Part shown: positions 25,882-33,407 of the stretch, in pieces | Position numbering within the stretch: the stretch's first letter is position 1 | Layout: every line of letters starts with the position of its first letter | Assembly: GCF_009184865.1 (NCBI RefSeq) | Contig: NZ_CP045096.1 | Span: 2,852,001-2,916,000, forward strand | Direction: 5' to 3' | DNA: 64,000 nt | Source: Streptomyces phaeolivaceus | GTDB lineage: Bacteria; Actinomycetota; Actinomycetes; Streptomycetales; Streptomycetaceae | Position numbers and translations under genes: made by a program | Notes under the pieces: model-generated | Told to the model about the DNA's origin: nothing | The model's database searches: none | The model's input: the letters and a program-made list of their open reading frames with translations, nothing else

Positions 25882-26519
25882 GAACCGTGCACCTGGAACC
25901 CGCCGTCCGCGTCCAGTTCGTGGACCTTGCCGGTGTCGATCTCGTAGTACCAGCCGTGCAACCGGAGCCGTCCGGCGTCGAGTTGCTGCCGGGCGACCGG
26001 GTAGTCGCGCAACACGGCCAGCTGGTTGCGGACGTTGAGCTGGACGACCTCGCGCAGGGCGGGATCCTCGGAGGACGTGTCGTCGCGGACCGTGCCCGTG
26101 TTCCCCAGGACCGGTTCGAGCGCGGGGCGGGCGTAGTCGAGCCAGGCGTCCACCCTGGGCAGGCCGGACAGGTCGGCGCCGTACTTCAGCGCGCCCATCG
26201 CCCCGCAGTGGGAATGACCACACACCACGAGGTCCTGAACGCCGAGCACCTCCAGCGCGTACTCGATGGTGGCGGCCTCGCCGGAGGCGGCCCCGTACCC
26301 GTCGTGGGCGTCGTACGGTGGCACGATGTTGCCCGCATTTCGCAGCTCGAATATCTCGCCGGGCCGCGCGCCGGTGATCAGCGCGGGAATGACCCGCGAG
26401 TCCGAGCAGGTAATGAACAACGCCTCGGGAAATTGCCCGACGGCGAGTTTCCGGTATTCGTCGCTCTCGAAGTCGACCCGTCGCTTGAACGACCGGGCGC
26501 GATCCAGCAACGCCTTCAT
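25878..26519 (-). CDS. Beta-class carbonic anhydrase
   Basis: A 213-residue enzyme interconverting CO2 and bicarbonate. The zinc ligands C38, H102 and C105 are visible (ITCSDSRV and CGHSHCGA), as is the D40-R42 dyad. The length and the ELRNAGNIVPPY signature match the bacterial beta class. It is cytoplasmic and translationally coupled to the SulP gene, so it probably hydrates or dehydrates the transported species. The operon is divergent from the two-component system; the 286-base region between is comparatively AT-rich and must hold both promoters, but I could not assign them. Confidence 0.95.
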   Translation of the reverse strand: MKALLDRARSFKRRVDFESDEYRKLAVGQFPEALFITCSDSRVIPALITGARPGEIFELRNAGNIVPPYDAHDGYGAASGEAATIEYALEVLGVQDLVVCGHSHCGAMGALKYGADLSGLPRVDAWLDYARPALEPVLGNTGTVRDDTSSEDPALREVVQLNVRNQLAVLRDYPVARQQLDAGRLRLHGWYYEIDTGKVHELDADGGFQVHGS

Positions 26520-26805
26520 CCTGCCTCCCTGAAACGGTTCTGACCAGCCATGACAACCAGCTGTGACGACCGTAGGACGGCGATGAACAGAGGAAGGTTA
26601 AGCGAACACTAAAACGGCGCCAGGTTTTCCACAGATTTCGGCCAGAGCCGCTTCGCCGCAGGTCGGACGACCGAATACAAGCGGTTTCTGAGGGTCATTT
26701 CACACTGCGTCGGATTCCCTGCACGTTCTTGTTCGACGTCTTGTAGCGTGGCGCCCCACAGCACGGGTCTCGTGTTGTCCCGACTTTCTGGAGAGACAGG
26801 CGGCC

Positions 26806-28650
26806 ATGGGCGTACGAGTGCTGCTCATCGAGGACGACGAGACGATCGCCGAACCGCTCGCCGACGGGCTGCGGCACTTCGGCCTGACGGTCCACCACGT
26901 GGCCACCGGCGCGGACGGGTTGAGAGGTCCGCACGGCGATGTCGTCCTGCTGGACCTCGGCCTGCCCGACATGGACGGCATCGACGTCTGCCGAGGCATC
27001 CGCCGGACCTCCGACGTCCCCATCATCATCCTCAGCGCGCGCGGCGAGGAGGCCGACCGCGTCCTGGGCCTGGAACTCGGCGCCGACGACTACCTGGCGA
27101 AGCCGTTCAGCATCCGCGAACTGGTCGCCCGCATAAGGGCGGTGTCACGACGACACCAGCGGCCCGGCGGGAGCGATGTGGTCGCCGGGGTCGTGGTGGC
27201 CGAGGCGGGGGTCGGGAGGGCCGACGCCGGGGTCGGGGTCGGGGTCGGGGGTGGGATTGGGCTTGGGCTTGGGACCGGGGTCGGGGCCGGGGTCGGGGCC
27301 GGGGTCGGGAGTGACTTCGCGGCTGGGGTTGGTGGCGGGGCGTACGTCCAACGAGGATTTCCCGAAGAGGAGTTGGTGGCGCGGGGCCGGGAGTCGGCCG
27401 CCGGAGAGGGTGTCGGTGTCGGTGTCGGTGCCCGTGTAGGCGTCGGTCCCGGTGCTGGTGCCGGTGCTGGTGGCCGGTCCGAGGGTGGGTTCCGGGGTGG
27501 GAGCGACTTCACGGACTCCCATGATTTCGGGGCCGCCGGGAGTGGCTTCGGGGCTGGTGACTTGAGCCGGGACGGGGACGGGGACGGAGGGACGGCTGCG
27601 GGTTCGGGCTCAGGCGCGGGCTCGGATGCGGGCTCGGATGCGGGCTCGGATGCGGGCTCGGATGCGGGCTCGGATGCGGGTGCGGGTGCGGGTGCGGGTC
27701 GTACCGGGCTTGGGGGCCGGAGGCGCAGGGGCCGTGCGGGCGTCGGCGACTCCGGGAGCGGGAGTGGTGTGGGCGTCGGGGACGGGAGCGGTCGTACGAC
27801 CGGCTTCGGCGTCGGCCCCGGCCCCGGCCCCGGCCCCGGCGCGACGGTCGGCGGGGCCGAGTACGACTGGTCCTCCGGTTACGAGGCACCGGCCGCGGGG
27901 ACTTCGGCGCAGGGCACTCCCCCGCACGGCTCGCCGATGTACGGAACCCCGGCCCCTGGCACGCCCACGTACGGGACCCCGCCGCACGGCACCCCCGCGT
28001 ACGGAAGCCGGCAGGCATACTGCGGTCAGGCATACGGCGGTCAGGCGTACGGCGGTCAGGCATACGGCGCCCCGGCGCACGGCGGCCCGGCGTACGAACC
28101 CCCCGTCTACGAGCCGCCTGTCTACGAACCCCCCATGTACGAGCAGGCCCCGCCCGAAACACGTGCCCCCACCGGCACGGGTGCGGCGTCGGCGGACGAC
28201 GGTTCGGCCGGGCCGCCGCCCGGCCCGTTGGTCGTGGACCGGCGGACCCGGCAGGTGTGGGTGGGCGAGGTGCCGGTCGCGCTGACGCCGAAGGAGTTCG
28301 AACTGCTGGCGCTGCTCACCGAGGACCCCGGCGCGGTCTACTCCCGGCAGCAGATCCTCAACCGCGTCTGGGACGACCACTACCAGGGCCCGACCAAGAC
28401 GCTGGACGTCCATGTCGCCACCCTGCGCCGCAAGTTGGGCGACCCGGCATGGATCCAGACCCTGCGCGGTGTCGGCTTCCGGCTGGCCGTACGCACCCCC
28501 GGCCAGACACCCGGACCGGGCCAAGGGCCGGGCCAGAGCCAGGGTCAGGGGCAGGGTCAGGGGCAGGGGCAGCCCAAGGGCCACGGGCGGGGGCAGGGGC
28601 TCGGCCGGGGGTCCGGTCGGCATCGCACCCGCGAGACCAGGGCGTCATGA
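26806..28650 (+). CDS. OmpR-family response regulator with a ~357-residue low-complexity linker
   Basis: The 614-residue regulator has a normal receiver (1-~116; acidic pocket E9-D10-D11, phospho-acceptor D50, AKPFS lysine) and a normal OmpR winged helix (~474-567; LTPKEFELLALL, KTLDVHVATLRRKL, TLRGVGFRLAV). Between them lie about 357 residues of repeats: Gly-Val and Gly-Ala runs (~122-260), Gly-Ser-Asp-Ala repeats (~265-295), Pro-Gly runs, then Tyr/Pro/Gly-rich units such as QAYGG and YEPPV (~350-450). A Gln/Gly tail follows the DNA-binding domain. Family members are usually about 225 residues. The frame is continuous across 1,071 bases of repeats. It overlaps the kinase gene by four bases. 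The signal and targets are unknown. Confidence 0.9.
   Translation: MGVRVLLIEDDETIAEPLADGLRHFGLTVHHVATGADGLRGPHGDVVLLDLGLPDMDGIDVCRGIRRTSDVPIIILSARGEEADRVLGLELGADDYLAKPFSIRELVARIRAVSRRHQRPGGSDVVAGVVVAEAGVGRADAGVGVGVGGGIGLGLGTGVGAGVGAGVGSDFAAGVGGGAYVQRGFPEEELVARGRESAAGEGVGVGVGARVGVGPGAGAGAGGRSEGGFRGGSDFTDSHDFGAAGSGFGAGDLSRDGDGDGGTAAGSGSGAGSDAGSDAGSDAGSDAGSDAGAGAGAGRTGLGGRRRRGRAGVGDSGSGSGVGVGDGSGRTTGFGVGPGPGPGPGATVGGAEYDWSSGYEAPAAGTSAQGTPPHGSPMYGTPAPGTPTYGTPPHGTPAYGSRQAYCGQAYGGQAYGGQAYGAPAHGGPAYEPPVYEPPVYEPPMYEQAPPETRAPTGTGAASADDGSAGPPPGPLVVDRRTRQVWVGEVPVALTPKEFELLALLTEDPGAVYSRQQILNRVWDDHYQGPTKTLDVHVATLRRKLGDPAWIQTLRGVGFRLAVRTPGQTPGPGQGPGQSQGQGQGQGQGQPKGHGRGQGLGRGSGRHRTRETRAS
27600..27690. repeat. 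12-base coding tandem repeat (Gly-Ser-Asp-Ala)
   Basis: Five copies of GGCTCGGATGCG in a row, with related units on either side, inside the response-regulator linker. A 15-base repeat (GGTCAGGCATACGGC type, 28023-28075) and a 15-base TACGAACCCCC type (28096-28140) follow. Confidence 0.8.
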
Positions 28651-30281
28651 CCCGACGCCTGCTGCTGAGCTACCTCAGCCTCGCCGCGCTGGTCCTGCTC
28701 GGTCTGGAGATCCCGCTGGGCTTCGTCTACTCGCGGGCCGAACGCGAGCGGATCGTCAACTCCGCCAACGACGAGGCCGAGTCGGTGGCCGCGTACGCCG
28801 CGCTGTCCCTCGCCGCCGGCCGCCGGGACAAACTCGTCGAACGCGCCCGGCACTGCGCCGAACGCATCGGCGGCAAGGTCGTCATCGTCGACGCGGACGC
28901 GAAGCTGCTGGCCACCTCCCACTCCCTGTCCGACGACGAGGAGAAGACCCTCGCGTCCCAGCCCGAGATCTCCGCCGCGCTCCGGGGCCGCGCCACCACG
29001 GACGTACGGACGACGACCACCGGCGGAGTGCACTACCTGTCCGTGGCGGCCCCGGTCGGCCACGCGACGACCGACACAGGCACGGACACAGACGCAGCCC
29101 CCGACAGCGACAGCGACACCGGCCCCAGCACCGATCCGGACGGCGCCGAGATCGAATCGATCACCGCCGCACGGACAACCGCCGGAACGGCCACGGGGAC
29201 GGCGGCGGACTCGGGCGCGTCGGCGCGGGGCGCCGTACGCATCACGCTCCCGACGACCATGGTGCACGCCCGCGTCTTCGCGGTCTGGCTGCTGCTCGCG
29301 CTGGCCGGACTCGCCGTACTCACCGGCGTCGCCGCCGTGGCGTTCGCGTTCGCGCGCTGGACGGGGCGCCCCATCCAGCAGTTGGAGGAGGCCACGCACC
29401 GGCTCGCCGAGGGCGGTGCGGCCACCAGCGTGGTGGTCACCTCGGGCCCGCCGGAGGTACGGAGTCTCGCGGCGGCCTTCAACACGACCGCCGCCCGCCT
29501 CGAACATCTGCTTGCCTCCCAGCGAGCCTTCGCCGGTGAGGCCTCGCACCAGCTGAAGACCCCGTTGGCGGCGCTGCGGCTACGGCTGGAGAACCTGGAG
29601 CCGGACATCGCCCGGCGCGCCCGGCCCAGCCTCGACGCGGCCGTGACCGAGACGGACCGGCTGGCCCGGATGGTCGAGGGTCTGCTGGCGATGGCCCGTC
29701 TGGAGGAGGAGGCGGCCATCCCGGCCCAGGTCGACCTGGGCGCGATCTGCGCGGAACGGCACCGTACGTGGGGGCCGTTGTTCGAACGCGAGGGCGTTTC
29801 GCTGGTCCTCTTCGCCGGTGCGGTCGGGCCGGTGACGGCCGTCCCCGGGGCCGTGGAGCAGATCCTCGACAACCTCCTCTCCAACGCGCTGCGCGCCTCC
29901 CCCGCGTGCAGCACGGTCACCATGGAGCTACGGCTCCTCGTCCCCGCCCGCCGGGCACTGCGCGACGCCCGGCCCAGCTGGGTCGACCTCCATGTCACCG
30001 ACGAGGGGCCGGGGATGACGCCCGAGCAGCGCGCCCGCGCGTTCGACCGCTTCTGGCGCGCCCCCGGCGCGCCCAAGGGCGGCACCGGCCTCGGACTCTC
30101 CCTCGTACAGCGCCTGGCGCACGCCAGTGGTGGCGCGGTGGTGCTCCACGAGGCGGCCACGGGTGGGCTGGACGCCGTGGTGCGCCTCCCGTCGGCGGAG
30201 CCACCGGCTCCGCCGCACGGCCACGGGTTCGGGGGGCGGCCGGGGCAGCGGCGCCGGGAGGCTCCGCCGTTGCCGGCGTGA
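28647..30281 (+). CDS. Sensor histidine kinase
   Basis: A 544-residue membrane kinase. It has a membrane helix at ~9-28, an extracytoplasmic domain to ~210, a second helix at ~210-235, HAMP, and a HisKA domain with phospho-acceptor H301 (EASHQLKTPL, Gln replacing the usual Glu of the H box). The HATPase domain has N box (DNLLSNALRAS), G1 (DEGPGM) and G2 (GGTGLGLSL). The extracytoplasmic part contains a Thr/Asp/Ser low-complexity stretch (~140-195). The ATG overlaps the regulator stop (ATGA), so the two are coupled partners. The stimulus is not evident; the divergent carbonic anhydrase-SulP operon is the nearest candidate target. Confidence 0.93.
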   Translation: MTRRLLLSYLSLAALVLLGLEIPLGFVYSRAERERIVNSANDEAESVAAYAALSLAAGRRDKLVERARHCAERIGGKVVIVDADAKLLATSHSLSDDEEKTLASQPEISAALRGRATTDVRTTTTGGVHYLSVAAPVGHATTDTGTDTDAAPDSDSDTGPSTDPDGAEIESITAARTTAGTATGTAADSGASARGAVRITLPTTMVHARVFAVWLLLALAGLAVLTGVAAVAFAFARWTGRPIQQLEEATHRLAEGGAATSVVVTSGPPEVRSLAAAFNTTAARLEHLLASQRAFAGEASHQLKTPLAALRLRLENLEPDIARRARPSLDAAVTETDRLARMVEGLLAMARLEEEAAIPAQVDLGAICAERHRTWGPLFEREGVSLVLFAGAVGPVTAVPGAVEQILDNLLSNALRASPACSTVTMELRLLVPARRALRDARPSWVDLHVTDEGPGMTPEQRARAFDRFWRAPGAPKGGTGLGLSLVQRLAHASGGAVVLHEAATGGLDAVVRLPSAEPPAPPHGHGFGGRPGQRRREAPPLPA

Positions 30282-30286
30282 GGCGC

Positions 30287-30420
30287 CGTCACCCAAGCGC
30301 GTCGCCCAAGCACGTTGCCCAAGCGCGTCGCCCGAGCGCATCGCCCGAGCGCATCGCCCGAGCGCATCGCCCGAGCACGTCGCCCGAGCACGTTGCCCGA
30401 GCGCATCGCCCAAGAGCTCG
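30287..30420. repeat. 13-base tandem repeat, ten copies
   Basis: Consensus TCGCCCGAGCGCA. The GCCC or CCCC element recurs at 30291, 30304, 30317, 30330, 30343, 30356, 30369, 30382, 30395 and 30408, an exact 13-base period. It begins six bases after the kinase stop. Confidence 0.9.
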
Positions 30421-30460
30421 GGTGTTCCGTGTCGTACGGCGACCGCGGGTGGTCCGTGGC

Positions 30461-30491
30461 TGATCGCGCAGTTCCCCGCGCCCCTGGAGGG
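30461..30491. repeat. Dispersed intergenic repeat, copy 6
   Basis: Exact core GCGCAGTTCCCCGCGCCCC followed by TGGAGGG. Confidence 0.85.
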
Positions 30492-30640
30492 CGCTACCGC
30501 GCCTCCATCGGGGTGAACCCGTCCGTCGCGGCGTCACGGGTTGTCCATGTTCCGTCAATCGTGCTCCCCTAAGTTCCATCAGCGCGCGACCCCGCCGCCG
30601 ACCGGCAGGCGGGCCGGTCAAAGCACCCCTTGGAGCGACT

Positions 30641-31801
30641 GTGGAACGTCGTACTCTCCTGCGCGCGGCCGTACTCGGCGGCACCTCTACCGCCTTCGGC
30701 GGCACCCTGTGGCGCGGCGCCGCGTACGCCGCGCCCGCCCAGCCCGGCGCGGGCCCGTACGGGGCGCTCGGTTCGGCGGACGCGAACGGCGTCCGGCTGC
30801 CGAGCGGCTTCACCAGCCGGGTGATCGCCCGTTCCGGGCAGACGGTCCCCGGTACGTCGTACACCTGGCACAACGCCCCCGACGGCGGCGCCTGTTACGC
30901 GGACGGCACCGGCTGGATCTATGTCTCCAACTCGGAGATCAACCCGTCCGGCGGTGCGAGCGCGGTGCGGTTCTCGTCGACGGGCACGGTGACCTCGGCG
31001 TACCGCGTCCTGTCCGGCACCCGGCAGAACTGCGCCGGTGGCAGGACCCCGTGGAACACCTGGCTGTCCTGCGAGGAGGTGGATCGCGGATACGTCTACG
31101 AGACCGACCCGTGGGGTACGAACGCGGCGGTCCGGCGGGACGCGATGGGCCGCTTCAAGCACGAGGCGGCGGCGGCCGATCCGGTCCGCCGGGCGGTCTA
31201 TCTGACGGAGGACGAGACGAACGGCCGCTTCTACCGCTTCCTCCCCACGACCTGGGGCGACCTCTCCTCCGGCACCCTCCAGGTCATGGTCGCCGGCACC
31301 GCCACCTCCGGCTCCTACACCTGGGCGAACGTCCCCGACCCGGACGGCTCCCCCACCAGCACCCGCACCCAGGTCTCGGGCTCCAAGTCCTTCAACGGCG
31401 GCGAGGGCTGCTACTACGCAGACGACACGGTCTGGTTCACCACCAAGGGCGACAACCGGGTCTGGCAGCTCAACCTGGCCGCCGGTACCTATGAGTTGGC
31501 GTACGACGACTCCCTGGTCGCCTCCGGTACGGCCCCCCTCACCGGTGTCGACAACATCACCGGCACCTCCTCCGGCGACCTCTATGTCGCCGAGGACGGC
31601 GGCAACATGGAGATCTGCCTCATCACCCCGAACGACACCATCGCCCCCTTCCTCCGCGTCGACGGCCAGTCCGGCTCCGAGATCACCGGCCCCGCCTTCT
31701 CCCCCGACGGCCGCCGCCTGTACTTCTCCAGTCAGCGGGGCACGAGCGGCAGTTCGTCGGGCGGGATCACGTACGAGGTGACGGGCCCGTTCCGGGGCTG
31801 A
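30641..31801 (+). CDS. PhoX-like (DUF839) Tat-secreted protein
   Basis: The 386-residue protein begins with a twin-arginine signal (ERRTLLRAAVLGG), cleaved near GAAYAAPA. The mature part is a DUF839/PhoX-type beta-propeller (WNTWLSCEEVDRGYVYE, KHEAAAADPVRRAVYLTEDE, NGGEGCYYADDTVWFTTKGDN, LYVAEDGGNMEICLI). PhoX enzymes are calcium/iron-dependent alkaline phosphatases, but many DUF839 members are uncharacterised and smaller, as here. The acidic residues that coordinate metal in PhoX appear present. The GTG start gives a well-placed signal peptide. I found no clear PHO-box tandem repeat upstream, so phosphate control is not supported. Confidence 0.87.
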   Translation: MERRTLLRAAVLGGTSTAFGGTLWRGAAYAAPAQPGAGPYGALGSADANGVRLPSGFTSRVIARSGQTVPGTSYTWHNAPDGGACYADGTGWIYVSNSEINPSGGASAVRFSSTGTVTSAYRVLSGTRQNCAGGRTPWNTWLSCEEVDRGYVYETDPWGTNAAVRRDAMGRFKHEAAAADPVRRAVYLTEDETNGRFYRFLPTTWGDLSSGTLQVMVAGTATSGSYTWANVPDPDGSPTSTRTQVSGSKSFNGGEGCYYADDTVWFTTKGDNRVWQLNLAAGTYELAYDDSLVASGTAPLTGVDNITGTSSGDLYVAEDGGNMEICLITPNDTIAPFLRVDGQSGSEITGPAFSPDGRRLYFSSQRGTSGSSSGGITYEVTGPFRG

Positions 31802-31907
31802 CGCGAGAACCGATAACCAACAATCCCCGAAGTATCCATGGCCCGGCGCTTTTCGAACTCATTGTCACGCAAGACTTGTTCGATTCCGCTTCTGCTAGGT
31901 TCAGCGC

Positions 31908-33407
31908 GTGGTCATGCCCAACGAATCGGGGCCGGAGAGCCTCCCGGAAAGCCTTGGAATCAGCGCTCACCCGCGCAAGATTCTTCTGGCGGCATGCGGT
32001 ACTCGCGGGGATGTACAGCCCTTTCTCGCATTGGCCGTGGCGCTGCGTCGCCACGGCCATCACCCGTTATTGGCCGCCCCTTCCTCCTATGCCTCCGACG
32101 CGTCCGTATATGGCGTCGATTTCGCCGCGATCGACGACGGACCGACCCGGATTCTCGGCGAGACGGCCACCCGCAGGGTCATCGACAACGGCCTCATGGG
32201 GGTGCGCGGAAAGATCGACGCGGCGCGCACCGTCGCCCGTCTGAAGCAGTTGCTCATCGCCCCGCTGCGCGATGTGGCCGCCATCGCCCACGATCACGGT
32301 GACGTGGCGGCGGTCGTGCATTCGGCGGCGTTCCCCGCCCAGCACGTGGCCGACATGCTGGACGTACCCGCCGTCGTCGTGGCGCTGCAACCCGGCTGGA
32401 TCCCCACCGACGCGTTCCCCTGCCCGCTGATGCCGCTCCCCCGCGTGCCGCGCTTCCTCAACCGCGGCACGTACGCCCTGGTCGTGGCGGCCCAGCGGTC
32501 CCGCGAGGTGGAGCGCTGGCGGACGACCGAACTGGGCCTGGCCCCACGCCGGCACGGTGCGCGGCGGTGGCTGCGGGACCCCGAGGGCCGACGGCGCGCG
32601 GTCCTGCAGTCGTTCAGCAGACATGTCACACCGGTCGACCCGACGTGGGGCGACGCCGTACGCACCACCGGTTTCTGGTACCTGCCGGCCCGCCCCGACT
32701 GGGCTCCGCCCCCGGAGCTGACCCGCTTCCTGGACGAGGGGCCGCCTCCCGTCTACATCGGCTTCGGCAGCATGACCGGCACCCAGGGACGCCGCAACAA
32801 CGCGCTGATCGCGGAGGCGGTCCGCCTCACCGGCGTACGGGCGGTGATCGCGACCGGCTGGGGCGGCATCGACGCGCCGGAAGGGCAACCCACCCGCCCC
32901 GCCTCCTCCACGACCTCTACGTGCTCCACGACCTCCACCTCCCCACCGTCGAACATCCTGGCGATCGAACAGGCCCCGCACGACTGGCTCTTCCCCCGTA
33001 CGGCCGCGATCGTCCACCACGGCGGTCCCGGCACCGTCGGCGCCGCCCTCGCCGCGGGGCGCCCGCAGGTCCTCTGCCCCCACATGGGCGACCAGACCCA
33101 CTGGTCCGCCCGGATGCGAGCGCTGGGTGTCGCCCCCACCCCCCTCGCCGCCCGCACCCTCACCGCGCGCGGACTGGCGGAGGCGATCACCGCGGCGGTG
33201 ACCGACCGGCACCTGCGACAGCGGGCAGAAGAAATCGCTCCCGTCGTCCGGGCCGAGGACGGCGTCGACACCGCGGTGAATTCCCTGTTGGCCCACATCA
33301 CCTCATCCGCTCGTCACCTTCGACTTCCCCCCACAAGTCACGAACAGAAAGCCCCCGAGTGCTGCAAATCCCGTTCTCCGAAGCCACCATCGAACCAGGG
33401 ACCGTGA
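31908..33407 (+). CDS. Sterol-type UDP-glycosyltransferase
   Basis: The 499-residue GT1/GT28-type glycosyltransferase has the N-terminal motif ACGTRGDVQPFLALAVAL, typical of sterol/lipid 3-beta-glucosyltransferases and related macrolide/rhamnosyl enzymes. The C-terminal nucleotide-sugar site is VYIGFGSMTG, APHDWLFPRTAAIVHHGGPGTV, then RPQVLCPHMGDQTHWSARM. A Ser/Thr low-complexity insertion (~329-348) sits before the donor site. The GTG at 31908 is used; an ATG two codons later is equally possible, and neither has a good ribosome site. Its last 49 bases overlap the next gene in another frame. Acceptor unknown; a lipid or polyketide is likely. Confidence 0.85.
   Translation: MVMPNESGPESLPESLGISAHPRKILLAACGTRGDVQPFLALAVALRRHGHHPLLAAPSSYASDASVYGVDFAAIDDGPTRILGETATRRVIDNGLMGVRGKIDAARTVARLKQLLIAPLRDVAAIAHDHGDVAAVVHSAAFPAQHVADMLDVPAVVVALQPGWIPTDAFPCPLMPLPRVPRFLNRGTYALVVAAQRSREVERWRTTELGLAPRRHGARRWLRDPEGRRRAVLQSFSRHVTPVDPTWGDAVRTTGFWYLPARPDWAPPPELTRFLDEGPPPVYIGFGSMTGTQGRRNNALIAEAVRLTGVRAVIATGWGGIDAPEGQPTRPASSTTSTCSTTSTSPPSNILAIEQAPHDWLFPRTAAIVHHGGPGTVGAALAAGRPQVLCPHMGDQTHWSARMRALGVAPTPLAARTLTARGLAEAITAAVTDRHLRQRAEEIAPVVRAEDGVDTAVNSLLAHITSSARHLRLPPTSHEQKAPECCKSRSPKPPSNQGP

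Larger units (their letters stand above)
30282..30640. other. Gene-free interval with a 13-base minisatellite and repeat copy 6
   Basis: Holds ten copies of a 13-base tandem repeat (30287-30420), the dispersed repeat (30461-30491) and the presumed promoter of the PhoX-like gene. No coding frame with normal codon use. Confidence 0.7.

Noticed and set aside
30287..30420. CRISPR array
   Set aside because: The 13-base units are contiguous, without spacers, and there are no cas genes.
30492..30640. PHO box before the PhoX-like gene
   Set aside because: Only one GTTCACC-like unit on the minus strand (near 30515) was found, not the tandem direct repeats required.
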